Below are positions 10,242 through 19,565 of a stretch of DNA of 64,000 nucleotides, piece after piece. The DNA comes from Polaromonas glacialis. Lineage in GTDB: Bacteria > Pseudomonadota > Gammaproteobacteria > Burkholderiales > Burkholderiaceae_C. Both the position numbers and the translations under genes were made by a program. The notes beneath the pieces were generated by a model. That model was not told where the DNA came from, did not search any database, and saw nothing but the letters and a program-made list of their open reading frames with translations. The stretch covers positions 124,001 through 188,000 of the forward strand of contig NZ_KL448325.1 of assembly GCF_000709345.1 (NCBI RefSeq), written 5' to 3'. Positions within the stretch are counted from its first letter, which is position 1. Each line of letters opens with the position of its first letter.

Positions 10242-11243
10242 TCACTTTGCAATGCCAACCGGCGTTGCTATATGAACCAGCGCTTCGTAGACTTCGTCCG
10301 CCACCTCAATACGGTCTTCCAGTCGACGCTTTTCCCGATCTGCCGCAGAACGTTCGAAAGGCACGCGGACAGGCCGGGCCGGGTCGAGTGGCCTCGTGGT
10401 GCGCATGCTATCGGCAAATTCCTTCACCCTTTTCTTATAGTCTTCTGCCGACGACAGTAACTCCGGGTTGATGACCAGCATGAAAAAACCGCAGTCGTGT
10501 GTCTTGCGAGGCGCGCCAGAAGCGCCGCCCATCATCCCAAGCAGTTGCACCACCATGGCCAAGCCCGATCCTTTATGACCGCCCCAAACGCCAAAGGCAC
10601 CTTCAAGTGCTGCAGATGGGTCGCGCGTCGGGTTGCCCTGGGGGTCGAATGCAACGCCTTCCGGGAGGAGTTGACCGAGTCGCTGAGCAAGCACGACTTC
10701 TCCAAGCATCACTGCCGATGTTCCAATGTCCCAAATTACGGGGGTTGAAGTCGATGGAAATCCAAAAGCGATTGGATTTGTGGAGAAACGGCCTTCAGTA
10801 CCCCCGTGCGGCGCAACACGGCGTCCGCCGCTGCCCGCAATCATGCCGGCGAAACCGGCTTTCGTGATCTCTTCCAAATAGTAGGAAAACATGCCTGTGT
10901 ACCAGGTCTGATTAGCGCTCACTACCGCTAGACCCGTCTTGCGGGCTTTGTCTATCGCCATGTCGGTGGCCATGCGCCCGATCAGGTAGCCGACCTGGTC
11001 GCCTCCATCAAGGGCGACCGAGACAGGCGTTTCCTTGATCACTTGGATAGCATGGCGCGGCGTTGTCGTGGCCTGGATCCGTTCAATCACCGACAACGCA
11101 CGTGGTAAGCCACCAAATGACAAGCCCCGCAGTTCGCAATCGATCAAGTGATCTCCAATGATCTCAGCCTCCTTCTGGGTGTGCCCAACGGCCACCATGG
11201 ATGCTTCGACCAGTTCGCGAGCTTGTACGATAGTAAGAATCAT
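10242..11243 (-). CDS. Ldh family (malate/L-lactate/sulfolactate-type) NAD(P)-dependent dehydrogenase
   Basis: A protein of 333 residues of the Ldh family, which is unrelated to the classical Rossmann lactate dehydrogenases. Family marks are RGLSFGGLPRA (in place of the usual His-containing HGxxR region), DGGDQVGYLIGRMATDMAI, VVSANQTWYTG, VAPHGGTEGRFSTNPIAFGFP, and VWGGHKGSGLAMVVQLLGMM near the C-terminus. Members reduce or oxidise 2-oxo/2-hydroxy acids. The start at 11243 has a GGAGA site. A degraded plus-strand copy of the same family lies at about 30884-31511, so the plasmid once carried two. Confidence 0.92.
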   Translation of the reverse strand: MILTIVQARELVEASMVAVGHTQKEAEIIGDHLIDCELRGLSFGGLPRALSVIERIQATTTPRHAIQVIKETPVSVALDGGDQVGYLIGRMATDMAIDKARKTGLAVVSANQTWYTGMFSYYLEEITKAGFAGMIAGSGGRRVAPHGGTEGRFSTNPIAFGFPSTSTPVIWDIGTSAVMLGEVVLAQRLGQLLPEGVAFDPQGNPTRDPSAALEGAFGVWGGHKGSGLAMVVQLLGMMGGASGAPRKTHDCGFFMLVINPELLSSAEDYKKRVKEFADSMRTTRPLDPARPVRVPFERSAADREKRRLEDRIEVADEVYEALVHIATPVGIAK

Positions 11244-11340
11244 GAATGTCTCCTATTGAAAAATTAGTGGACTAACAAAATCGGGCATACAAACCCTGCT
11301 TGTGAAAACTTCGCACACACACCACGTATGGTGTAGCAGC

Positions 11341-12348
11341 TCATTCAGGTTTGATATTTGCAGCTTTGATAACTCCGGACCACTTCAGCGTTTCCGACTT
11401 GATGAGCGCACCGAACTTGTCACGGCCGCCCGTGCCTGGCACTAATCCGCGTTGCTCAAACTGGGCCTTGGTTTGAGGATCTTTAAGGTAGTCCGTCAAT
11501 TCCGCACTCAGCTTGTCAAGAATGGGCTTTGGCGTGCCGGCAGGTGCCACTACGCCATACCAGTCGCCAAACTCAACGCCAGTAATTCCGGCTTCGGCCA
11601 ATGTTGGCACATCAGGAAACTGAACATTGCGATGGGTTTCAGTGACGGCCAAAGCTAGCAGCTTTCCGGCTTTGACTAACGGCAGTGCCAGGGCGGGCGA
11701 GGTGAAGGTGAAGGAGACTTCACCCGCAAGAACTGCAGCTAACGCGGGTGCAGCGCCCTTATAAGGAATATGCGTTATTTTTACATGGGATGCGGCGTTG
11801 ATCATCTCCGACGTGATGTGCGCTGAAGTGCCTGCGCCTGAAGTGCTGTAATTAATTTGCCCAGGCATTGCCTTTGCCCGGGAAATCAATTTGGACATTG
11901 AACTTATACCGGTGCTTGGCGCAGTTACTGCAACCAAAGGTGCGGAAAAAACAAGTCCCACCGGGTCAAAGTTTTTTTGTATGTCGTAGGGTACTTTTTC
12001 ATACAGTGACGAATTCATGGCGAGCGTACCCACATGCCCAATCAAGAGGGTGTACCCATCGGGTGCGGACTTGGCTGCAAAATCAGACCCGATGATTCCC
12101 GAAGCCCCGGGCTTGTTCTCTACCACTACTGGTTGGCCAAGACGCTGACTCAGACCATTTGCAATAAAGCGACCCGCAATATCGGAGCCGCCACCTGGTG
12201 AAAACGGAACGATTAACCGTATCGGTTTGTTGGGCCAGTTCTGTGTTTGGCTGAATGCGACACCTTGAACAGTGAGCGTCAGCAACAGCGCTATGCAAGC
12301 AGTCCGGCGAGAAGCGACAGCAAAGATCGCATTGTTCTGGTTTTTCAT
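11341..12348 (-). CDS. Bug/TctC-type periplasmic solute receptor
   Basis: A protein of 335 residues with a signal peptide of about 33 residues (TACIALLLTLTVQGVAFSQ) and the classic family opening NWPNKPIRLIVPFSPGGGSD, followed by VVENKPGASGIIGSDFAAKSAPDGYTLL. It should bind a carboxylate in the periplasm. It is the first of three minus-strand receptor genes within 7 kb. A GGAGA site precedes the ATG. A 31-base block upstream (12446-12476) is nearly identical to one upstream of the receptor at 14721-15731, suggesting common control or duplication. It lies 97 bases upstream of the Ldh gene, the likely partner enzyme. Confidence 0.95.
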   Translation of the reverse strand: MKNQNNAIFAVASRRTACIALLLTLTVQGVAFSQTQNWPNKPIRLIVPFSPGGGSDIAGRFIANGLSQRLGQPVVVENKPGASGIIGSDFAAKSAPDGYTLLIGHVGTLAMNSSLYEKVPYDIQKNFDPVGLVFSAPLVAVTAPSTGISSMSKLISRAKAMPGQINYSTSGAGTSAHITSEMINAASHVKITHIPYKGAAPALAAVLAGEVSFTFTSPALALPLVKAGKLLALAVTETHRNVQFPDVPTLAEAGITGVEFGDWYGVVAPAGTPKPILDKLSAELTDYLKDPQTKAQFEQRGLVPGTGGRDKFGALIKSETLKWSGVIKAANIKPE

Positions 12349-12445
12349 GAAGTCTCCATTTTTGAATCGTTGCGCGACATCAGTATCGATTCACGCGTTC
12401 AGAGAAATGGTAGTCGCAGTCCCGGCTTTTACAAGACAGAAGTGA

Positions 12446-12476
12446 GGCATACTTCCTATAACAAAAGCGTTTGAAA
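12446..12476 (-). promoter_or_regulatory. 31-base block shared by two Bug-gene leaders (copy 1)
   Basis: This block matches 15865-15895 at all but one base. It lies about 98 bases upstream of the receptor start at 12348 and, read on the minus strand, contains CTTTTGTTATAGGAAG, which offers a TATAG-type -10 element. The surrounding leader is much less conserved, so the block may be a promoter or operator. Confidence 0.5.
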
Positions 12477-12599
12477 TCCCACTCAAACAAAGACTTCAAG
12501 TTGACTCTAATTGTGCCAAGAGTGCTTGGCAGCTCGGCTTTTTTGTGTTGTGCTCGCAAGCCAAGGCAAACGCATTAAATTACCAACGAACGTAACCCA

Positions 12600-12830
12600 A
12601 GCACCGTTGCAAGGGCAATGTTCATGAAGTCCTGCATACTTGCGTTTCATTGGTTGATTTTGCCGCAACAGGTTCATGGTGATTTTTATAACCATATTGA
12701 ATTTTTTGGCCGCGTGACCGGTGCGTGATCGAATGGCGTCTTCCTTGTACATGACACCAAAACCCCAGTGCAGTTTGTTCTCGGTGCCCCAATGGGCACG
12801 TATCGCATCGCCAGTCACAGCATTTCGTCA
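12600..12830 (-). pseudogene. ISAs1-family transposase remnant (C-terminal part)
   Basis: The translated piece reads IRAHWGTENKLHWGFGVMYKED, then GHAAKKFNMVIKITMNLLRQ and KRKYAGL, matching the C-terminal region of ISAs1 (H-repeat) transposases, where IRxHWxIENxLHW and a conserved Glu are hallmarks. Only about 75 residues of a protein of about 380 remain, with no start region or inverted repeats found. It is an old relic lying between the Bug gene and the MmgE/PrpD gene. Confidence 0.75.
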
Positions 12831-13143
12831 CAGAATCATCGACTGCAATTGGCAAGGCCCGACACGCAACCACAACTGAAAGTAACGGACCATAAGTCCC
12901 TGGCTGGAATAGGCGAATTCTCGGTACCCCGCCATCTGCAGGCTGTGCGAGCGCTCAAGTTAGCGGCTTCAGCGCTTGAACTTACACTGATCAAAACGAC
13001 TCTTTTTTGATCAATTGTCTCGACCTTTCGGCGTCATCGCATGAGTATGCGCAAGAATGCCACTATGGTCTTTCTTCACTTCGAGTAATTAACTTCTTGA
13101 AGAATTACAGTCTCACAGCGTGAACAAGGCACTACTTAAATCA
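12831..13143. other. Intergenic stretch, no gene recognised
   Basis: About 310 bases between the ISAs1 relic and the MmgE/PrpD gene. No convincing frame, repeat or hairpin was seen; it may include further eroded ISAs1 sequence. Confidence 0.4.
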
Positions 13144-14547
13144 TCACAGATCAGTCGTTGCCATTGCCCGCTGAAGCAACGCAAATAGCTCGGAAGTGTC
13201 AGGCTGATCCCATAAAGTAGAAACCAGCACTACTAGCCTGTTTAAATCTAGGCTACTCAGAGAAGGAGCCACTTCAGTTTCAAATCGAAGGCGGACGTCT
13301 TTGGGATTGAGCCAGGGTACATCGTGAAGTTCATATACGAGGTCTTCTCCCATTGACATAACCAATTCGACACGGGCTGGCTGGGCAGGAAATTCCCTAA
13401 GCTCGAACTTCTCATCAATACGGATCTCGGTAGCACCGATGAGACGAAGTAACTCACTATCGAGCGGAGCGGAATAACTTTCGCCATCTAGTCGGCCATA
13501 TCGAAGCGCAGTGCAAATTGCAAATTGAAAGCTCATCTTTCGTTGTTCGAGATAGTCGAAAGGACCAATGTTGTCACAACCCGGATACGCGCGAGCGGCG
13601 GAAAAGGTCGATACCACGATTCTTCGAATATTCCCGGTGCCGGAAACACCAAGGCTTTTGCGCAATTGCAGGGCAGCGGCTGCGGCCGTTTGGACATAAT
13701 TACATCCGGCCACGGGCTTATGTGTCACTTCCATCAAACAGTTAGGTGCGGAAAGCTTGGCTCGAAATATGGTTGAGGCTTCTGAATCGCTGCCTATTGC
13801 CATGAACAGCCCGTCTTTGCCTTCTAGAATGTCAGGCGATGCTCGTAAACCAGCACGACCAAGATCTAGGGCGACTAACGCATTGCGCGCGGCCATTCCA
13901 GCCTGCACGTAAATTTCTTGACCGCCCGACCAGGGCCACTGGTTAAGTCCGCTTATAAAGTTTGCTGCAAAAGCCAGCGCATTGACAGCGGTTTCTTCAT
14001 CGGCACCGGTTGCAGCCAAAGCTCCCGCAGTTGCGCCGAAAGGACCAGAAATTCCTAAAGGCCGGAAATGTCGATTGGTAAGGCCTGAACGGACTGCAAT
14101 TCCTAGCGCACCCATTACATGGTATCCAGCCGCGATGCCACGCACCAACGCCTTGCCAGACAATTTTTCACGCCGTGCCAGCGCCAGCATTGCTGGCAGA
14201 ATGACAACGCCGGGATGTGTACCGCTAGGCACATGCATATCTTCGCGAATCAGGGCATGACCCAACATGCCACTGACCAATGCTTCCGTTTCCGCCCCCG
14301 AGCTCTGGTGAAAGGCATAATCCCCCTGCTTGAGCCCAGGCTCAGCGAGTGCAATACGTTTATAGGCGAGCATCTTGCGTCCCGCTTCGCTTCGTGACGC
14401 CTCCATGCAACAGCCAAGGAAATCAAGCAGCACAAGTGATACTTTCTCGCGAATCGACTGCTCAATGTCTTCATGACCCAGGGCGAGTGCGATTTGAGCA
14501 GTCTCTCGAGTAAGACTCGGTGCGTATTCTGTTGTCGATCGATACAT
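13144..14547 (-). CDS. MmgE/PrpD family protein
   Basis: A protein of about 467 residues of the MmgE/PrpD superfamily, whose known members include 2-methylcitrate dehydratase, cis-aconitate decarboxylase and iminodisuccinate epimerase. Family marks are LVLLDFLGCCMEASRSEAG near the N-terminus, ALVSGMLGHALIREDMHVPSGTHPGVVILPAMLALAR, GYHVMGALGIA, the GPFGATAGALAATG segment and KPVAGCNYVQTAAAAALQL. The ATG at 14547 is preferred over a GTG three codons earlier. It stands between two Bug receptors, suggesting that one of them delivers its hydroxy- or unsaturated polycarboxylate substrate. The reaction is not assignable from sequence. Confidence 0.9.
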   Translation of the reverse strand: MYRSTTEYAPSLTRETAQIALALGHEDIEQSIREKVSLVLLDFLGCCMEASRSEAGRKMLAYKRIALAEPGLKQGDYAFHQSSGAETEALVSGMLGHALIREDMHVPSGTHPGVVILPAMLALARREKLSGKALVRGIAAGYHVMGALGIAVRSGLTNRHFRPLGISGPFGATAGALAATGADEETAVNALAFAANFISGLNQWPWSGGQEIYVQAGMAARNALVALDLGRAGLRASPDILEGKDGLFMAIGSDSEASTIFRAKLSAPNCLMEVTHKPVAGCNYVQTAAAAALQLRKSLGVSGTGNIRRIVVSTFSAARAYPGCDNIGPFDYLEQRKMSFQFAICTALRYGRLDGESYSAPLDSELLRLIGATEIRIDEKFELREFPAQPARVELVMSMGEDLVYELHDVPWLNPKDVRLRFETEVAPSLSSLDLNRLVVLVSTLWDQPDTSELFALLQRAMATTDL

Positions 14548-14720
14548 ATTTTTCACTCATTTGTTGGCGTATCAACTACCTTTGGCACTTTATGTCTGTG
14601 ACGTCATGACCTGCGTCTAGGCAGTTCAATCGAATCGAGGAAGCTTCGACTTACGTTTAAATTGCATGAACAGTGGATAGAGGCCTTGTTCTCATTCACC
14701 GAATTGAAACTAGGCACGCG

Positions 14721-15731
14721 TCACTTTGCCATACCGGGAACAGTAGCAAGAAGCTTCTTCCAGTCAGCAGTGTCTTTTGTAATCAAGGCGGAGAATTCCG
14801 CTGGCTTATTAACCATGACTGTATAGTGTTGCTCGCGAAACCGCTTCAACACGTCCGGTGAGTTCATAGCCTTGGCAAAGGCTGTATAAAGGCGATCCAC
14901 GACTGCAGGAGGTGTTCCTGCCGGAGCCAATACACCCATCCAGGACGAATATCGAATGTCCTTGTAACCTAGCTCTTCCATCGTCGGCACATCAGGAAAT
15001 TCCGAATTGCGCTGGTCAGATAAAACGGCCAGCGGCCGGACTTTTCCATCCTTGATAAAGGCTACACTGTTGTAAGGATCAAGCGTCATGTCGATTTCTC
15101 CGCCAAGAAGCGCAGAAAGGACTGGACCTTTGTAAGAAACAATGACTACGTCTCCAATTCCTGTGGCGCGCTTGAGTCTCTCTGATGTCAGATATATTCC
15201 GCTAGTGCTGGACCCAATACTGCTCTTGCTGGAATTGCTTTTTGCATAAGCGACATATTCCTGAAATGTCTTTGCTGGAAAATCACTTCTTACTATTACT
15301 ATATAACCCAATTTCCCGACCGTTGCAATCGGCTCAAAAGCGCGTACTGGATCAGGCGCGCTCTTGTTAAGAAGCGGCGTTAGCGTGTGAGCGCTACTAA
15401 CTGTGATGAGCAGTGTCAGTCCATCAGGTTTTGCTGAAGCTACTGCCTGCCCTCCAATGGAGCCATCACCGCCGGGCCGGTTGTCGATGAAGACGCTGAC
15501 TCCCAGTTCGGAGGCCAGCTTATCAGAAAGTAAGCGCGCCACTATATCCACAGCTCCACCGGGCGCATAGGGTACAACTAGTCGGATTGGCTTGTTGGGA
15601 TAGTTTGTAGCTTGGGCAAATGCGGTAATTGGCAAAACAGCTGTCAGCAGCATTGCGGCACAGGCAGACCTGCGGGAAGCAATTGAAGCAATTGAAGCTA
15701 TTGAAGCAATCGCATTTATCTGGTTATTCAT
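14721..15731 (-). CDS. Bug/TctC-type periplasmic solute receptor
   Basis: A protein of about 336 residues with a signal peptide followed by NYPNKPIRLVVPYAPGGAVD and IDNRPGGDGSIGGQAVASAKPDG, typical of the family. The ATG at 15731 is chosen because GGAGA lies just upstream; an ATG six codons earlier overlaps that site. The signal peptide contains a short tandem repeat, IASIASIASIAS, coded by near-identical 9-base units around 15680-15715, which is unusual and could vary by slippage. Its leader shares a conserved block with the receptor at 11341-12348. It is probably co-transcribed with the MmgE/PrpD gene downstream. Confidence 0.94.
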   Translation of the reverse strand: MNNQINAIASIASIASIASRRSACAAMLLTAVLPITAFAQATNYPNKPIRLVVPYAPGGAVDIVARLLSDKLASELGVSVFIDNRPGGDGSIGGQAVASAKPDGLTLLITVSSAHTLTPLLNKSAPDPVRAFEPIATVGKLGYIVIVRSDFPAKTFQEYVAYAKSNSSKSSIGSSTSGIYLTSERLKRATGIGDVVIVSYKGPVLSALLGGEIDMTLDPYNSVAFIKDGKVRPLAVLSDQRNSEFPDVPTMEELGYKDIRYSSWMGVLAPAGTPPAVVDRLYTAFAKAMNSPDVLKRFREQHYTVMVNKPAEFSALITKDTADWKKLLATVPGMAK

Positions 15732-15864
15732 GAAGTCTCCATTTTTCAAGTTGTTGCGTAAGACATGTACAGTGGCTCTCGCGGAATATTAATCAGACCT
15801 GATGCGGTTTCAGAGTGCCAAGGAAATGGTAACGACCACCCCGAGATTTTCAAGACACACACAG

Positions 15865-15895
15865 GGCATACTTCCTATAACAAAAGTGTTTGAAA
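15865..15895 (-). promoter_or_regulatory. 31-base block shared by two Bug-gene leaders (copy 2)
   Basis: Second copy of the block described at 12446-12476, differing by one base and lying about 134 bases upstream of the receptor start at 15731. Being kept in two otherwise diverged leaders, it is a candidate promoter or regulator site. Confidence 0.5.
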
Positions 15896-16035
15896 GTCGT
15901 ACTCGTAAAAGGACATCAAATCCACTTTACTTGCGCCAGGAATATGCAGCTGTACGGCTTTGGCGTGTAGTGCCTGTAAGCACTTCAGCAAGTTCATTAC
16001 GCTTGCAAGGCACGCTGTTAGCCAGCCGCGCTTAC

Positions 16036-16585
16036 ACATAGCGCAAACCGTTGGATAGAGGGGCGGCATCGACCACATCAAAATCGAATTCGTCCCTCAA
16101 CCCGGCGACAACTGCCTTCACGACTTCGTCAGCGCAAGCCATGAGTAGCGCTCGGCGACCCACACTTACAGCCAGACGGCTATTCTTTTCCAGATCGTTA
16201 ACCATGATGGCGTAAAAGCCGTCATGATTTTTTAGTTCTAGAGATGGGCAACCACCAGTTCACTGGTAGTCGCCTTTGTGCTGTCTAGTTTAGAAATAGG
16301 GCCGTCGCAATTCGGGCAATAGATGTTCGCATTGACAACCATCTTTTGCACAGAGGCTTGCACCAGCAGCGAGTGGTACTTGCTAAAAAGTACGGCGATA
16401 AACACGACACCACTGGATCTCGCCGCATCCTTGCGTGAAGCCGGATTTGAATTTAATGGCAGCAACTGCATTGCCAAAAGAGTCTGGTCTCGTGAGTTGC
16501 TGACCATCACTTCGTGGCTGTTCCTGACGCCGTGAAGGACGATCAGGCAACCAATTAAACCCAAGCCGATTACTCCGATTTAAAT
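16036..16585 (-). pseudogene. Decayed NADP-dependent F420-reductase-like oxidoreductase
   Basis: Piecewise translation of the minus strand recovers a whole but broken relative of the intact gene at 31547-32209. The start has become ATT-TAA, followed by IGVIGLGLIG (the NADP-binding glycines), then HEVMVSNSRDQ, VVFIAVLFSKY, MVVNANIYCPNCDG and ATTSELVVAHL. In the next stretch come DLEKNSRL, GRRALLMA, VVAGLRDEFDFDVVDAAPLSNGLR and a stop. The loss of the start codon, an in-frame stop at codon 2 and later breaks show it is dead. It lies between a Bug gene and the acyl-CoA ligase. Confidence 0.8.
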
Positions 16586-16624
16586 TTTCCCTGCTAAAAA
16601 ATGATTTAGTCTTCAAGCCATAGG

Positions 16625-18229
16625 TTAGGCGGCAACATCTCGGCGATCCCAGTGCCCTGCCTGCAGCGCGGTATCGACGATGCGGAATTTTTCTACCTTG
16701 CCTGAAAGCGTCTTGGGCAGGATTGCACGAAACTCGATGTACCGCGGAAGCATGAACTTGGGCAACATGCTGTCAATGCGCGCTGCAAGTGCGGCTTCAT
16801 CGAGTGTCGAATTCTCTTTCATGACGGCTACCAGCCGCACGTCGTCTTCGCCATCTCCGGCGGGATAGGCGACCACGGCACACTCGACCACATCGGGCTG
16901 CTGCATGACGATGGCTTCCACTTCATAGGCGGAAATATTCTCGCCACGGGAACGGATGCGCTCCTTTTTTCTGCCATCAAAATAGTAGAAACCATCGGAA
17001 TCGGCGCGCAAATAATCGCCCGTGTGAAACCAGAGGTTTTTCAACGAAACAGCGGTTTCCGCAGGCTTGTTGAGGTAGCCCTTCATCATGATGGAGGGCT
17101 GTTTTGGCCTGACGACCAGTTCTCCCACCTCGCCCACCGGCAGCGGCCTGTCCATCTCGTCAACAACCTGTGCTTCCCAGTCCTGCCCGATGCGCCCTGA
17201 CGAGCCTTCCCGGCGTTCAGGCCACTTGCTGTGCAGTACGATGCCGGTTTCGGTCATGGCGAAAGCTTCAACCAGTTGCACGCCGAATCTTTCCTCGAAC
17301 ACCGGATCATGGTGTCCATTGAACATGACCCGGAGCTTGTGCGCACGGTCAAGCGCCGAAGGAGGCCGCGCCTTGAGTGTGGGCGGAATCGTGAAAATCG
17401 TCACGCCCACTGTCGCTTTCACGTCGGTCACGTCCTGCCAGAAGCTTGTTCCGCTGAACCGAGGAACAAGGTGGACATGCGCGCCAAGAATAAGGGCGGG
17501 CAAAGCCCCCATGCTGCGCGACATGCCATGGAACAGCGGCAGCGGCGCATAAATAATATCGTCGCTGCGCATGCCTACGGATTCAATGCACGTCAGCGAT
17601 GTCTGGAAGGTCTGGGCGTAGGGAACCAGCACACCCTTGGACGGCCCGGTTGTTCCGGAGGTGTAGGGAATCAGGTGAATATCATCAAATTTCGCCGGCG
17701 CACAGATCGTTTCACCGACTGAACCCATGTGGCTGACTTCCTCATACGACAGGCACTTTTTAACGGGAAGCGGCTGCTTCGTATTTTTGTTTTCCCCGAC
17801 GACCACCAGGACATCAATGGATGCCAGCAATTCCTTCTGGACCATTGCAAGATTGCCCAGCAATGCGGCGTCGGCAAAAACAGCGCGCGCGCCCACGTCC
17901 TGAAGGACGTAGGCAAGAGTATCTCCCTTGAGCGAGGTGTTGACGGGTACCACAATCGCATTAAGGAAAGAAAGCGCCCAATACGCGATCATGAACTCGG
18001 GGCTGTTGTGCATCAGCACAATCACTGGCTGCTGGCTGCCAACTCCCAGCGCATTCAAGCCCCTTGCGAGGTTCTGCGAGTCCCTGAAAAACTCCGAAAA
18101 CGTCCATTTCTGATCCGCAAAGCTCAAATAATTCCGGTCGGCATGTTTGGCAACCTGGTTGATGATGAACTGGCCAAATACGCGTTCCTCAAGCGGGACG
18201 GTGGGGGCGAACATGTCTTGCTTTCTCAT
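16625..18229 (-). CDS. AMP-dependent acyl-CoA synthetase/ligase
   Basis: A protein of about 534 residues of the ANL adenylating family: the P-loop-like IPYTSGTTGPSKGVLVPY, the FAMTETGIVLHSKW region (A5-like motif), WFHTGDYLRADSDGFYYFDGRKKERIRSRGENISAYEVE (A7-A8 motifs), and the late Lys in LPKTLSGKVEKFRI (A10). It activates a carboxylic acid through an acyl-AMP to the CoA thioester. The frame is open to 18457, but that extension overlaps the upstream Bug gene and has no family similarity, so the ATG at 18229 (MRKQDMF) is used. It is 64 bases downstream of the Bug gene, so uptake and activation are probably co-expressed. Confidence 0.93.
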   Translation of the reverse strand: MRKQDMFAPTVPLEERVFGQFIINQVAKHADRNYLSFADQKWTFSEFFRDSQNLARGLNALGVGSQQPVIVLMHNSPEFMIAYWALSFLNAIVVPVNTSLKGDTLAYVLQDVGARAVFADAALLGNLAMVQKELLASIDVLVVVGENKNTKQPLPVKKCLSYEEVSHMGSVGETICAPAKFDDIHLIPYTSGTTGPSKGVLVPYAQTFQTSLTCIESVGMRSDDIIYAPLPLFHGMSRSMGALPALILGAHVHLVPRFSGTSFWQDVTDVKATVGVTIFTIPPTLKARPPSALDRAHKLRVMFNGHHDPVFEERFGVQLVEAFAMTETGIVLHSKWPERREGSSGRIGQDWEAQVVDEMDRPLPVGEVGELVVRPKQPSIMMKGYLNKPAETAVSLKNLWFHTGDYLRADSDGFYYFDGRKKERIRSRGENISAYEVEAIVMQQPDVVECAVVAYPAGDGEDDVRLVAVMKENSTLDEAALAARIDSMLPKFMLPRYIEFRAILPKTLSGKVEKFRIVDTALQAGHWDRRDVAA

Positions 18230-18293
18230 GGGCTTCCTGTGCGGTTTTTGTGTGATCGGTGCTGGCTGGGTACGAGACGCTGGCAAACAGCCA

Positions 18294-19280
18294 TCAGTCC
18301 AGCTTGAGGTTGATACGCTTGGCGACCTGGCCCCATTTTTGTTGTTCGTTCTTGATGAATTTCCCGAACTCCTCGGAGGTGCCTTGAACGGGTAGAAAAC
18401 CTTGTCCGCGCATTTGCTGAACCACATCAGGCAGCGCCAGCACGGCAGAGATTTCACGCTGCAACTTGAGCACCGTCGCCGCAGGTGTACCGGCGGGGGC
18501 TAACAGGCCAGCCCAGTCGTAGTAATCAAATCCCTTGAGCGTCTCGCCCACCGTAGGCAAGTCGGGATATTCAGGCAGCCGGGCATCCCCGCTGATGGCA
18601 AGGACACGCAGCTTTTTGCTTTTCACAAGGGGCCAGGCCGCCGATTGGTTGATGAAATTCAGGGTCGAATCGCCGCTCACAACCGAGACCATGGCGTCGG
18701 ACGAAGTCTTGAAGGGAATGTGCAGAAAGGATGCACCACTCAACACGCCAAGATACTCGCCAGACAGATGCGCGCCGGTGCCATTCCCCCCGGAAGAAAA
18801 CGTGAGTTTTCCGGGGCTTGCCTTCGCGGCTGCGATCAGGTCTGGGAGTGTTTTGTAGGGAGAGCTTTCGGATACGACCAAAAGCAGCGGCGATTTGTAA
18901 ATCTGCGCGATAGGCACGAAGTCCTTGGCAACGTCATATGGCAGCTTGGTGTAAACATTCGGGTTGATGGCCAGTCCTGCAACATGCCCCACGATGATGG
19001 CGTAGCCATCAGGCTCAGCCTTGGCGCCGACCCCCATACCAATGGAGCCGCCTGCGCCAATCTTGGTATCGATCACAAACGGCTGCCCCAAACGCTCGGC
19101 CAAGTGCCGTGTGACGAGGCGTGTCATCACGTCGGGATTGGAGCCCGGGCTGTAGGGAACGATGACGCGAACCGCTTTGTTTGGGTAGTTCTGCGCATAA
19201 GAAGGCATCCCGGTCATGCAGGCACCCGCAAGCGCGCAAATGAATGCAAAATATTTTCCAAAGTATCTGTAGATATTCAC
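18294..19280 (-). CDS. Bug/TctC-type periplasmic solute receptor
   Basis: A protein of about 328 residues with a signal peptide (FAFICALAGACMTGMPSYAQ) and the family opening NYPNKAVRVIVPYSPGSNPD, then VIDTKIGAGGSIGMGVGAKAEPDGYAIIV. A GTG start at 19280 is chosen because GGAGA lies five bases upstream; an ATG eight codons earlier would overlap that site. It reads directly into the acyl-CoA ligase. The LysR regulator gene further upstream faces the same way, 286 bases away. Confidence 0.93.
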   Translation of the reverse strand: MNIYRYFGKYFAFICALAGACMTGMPSYAQNYPNKAVRVIVPYSPGSNPDVMTRLVTRHLAERLGQPFVIDTKIGAGGSIGMGVGAKAEPDGYAIIVGHVAGLAINPNVYTKLPYDVAKDFVPIAQIYKSPLLLVVSESSPYKTLPDLIAAAKASPGKLTFSSGGNGTGAHLSGEYLGVLSGASFLHIPFKTSSDAMVSVVSGDSTLNFINQSAAWPLVKSKKLRVLAISGDARLPEYPDLPTVGETLKGFDYYDWAGLLAPAGTPAATVLKLQREISAVLALPDVVQQMRGQGFLPVQGTSEEFGKFIKNEQQKWGQVAKRINLKLD

Positions 19281-19565
19281 AACTGTCTCCGTCTGTATAT
19301 GCAAGCGGGCATAAGTGCAACCTTCTTGGCGGCACCATCCTGGACCCGACTCTTTGTTTGAATTTCATTGTTTTTTTGCGTGGCGCCGTGATCGCCTTCA
19401 GGTGATTTCAATGATACGAACAGGCCCTGTCCACAGCAATACGCATGCGGGTCATAGTCGATATAACAAAATTTATTTCGAGGCGTGGGGGTGAGGCGCG
19501 AAGCTGCGGTCCCGGGCGCGCACCTCTGCAGCACAACGCCTTTTGAAGCAGGCTACAGGCAGCGT
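19281..19565. other. Intergenic region upstream of the Bug-ligase pair
   Basis: About 285 bases between the LysR gene and the Bug receptor. Probably contains the promoter of the Bug-ligase transcript, but no consensus element or clear dyad was recognised. Confidence 0.4.

Noticed and set aside
12514..12531. TGCCAAG-CTTGGCA hairpin near a T-run considered as a terminator
   Set aside because: The T-run is eight bases away and no gene ends toward it in the needed direction.
18230..18457. 76-codon N-terminal extension of the acyl-CoA ligase
   Set aside because: Overlaps the 3' end of the Bug gene, lacks family similarity, and the ATG at 18229 gives the normal protein.
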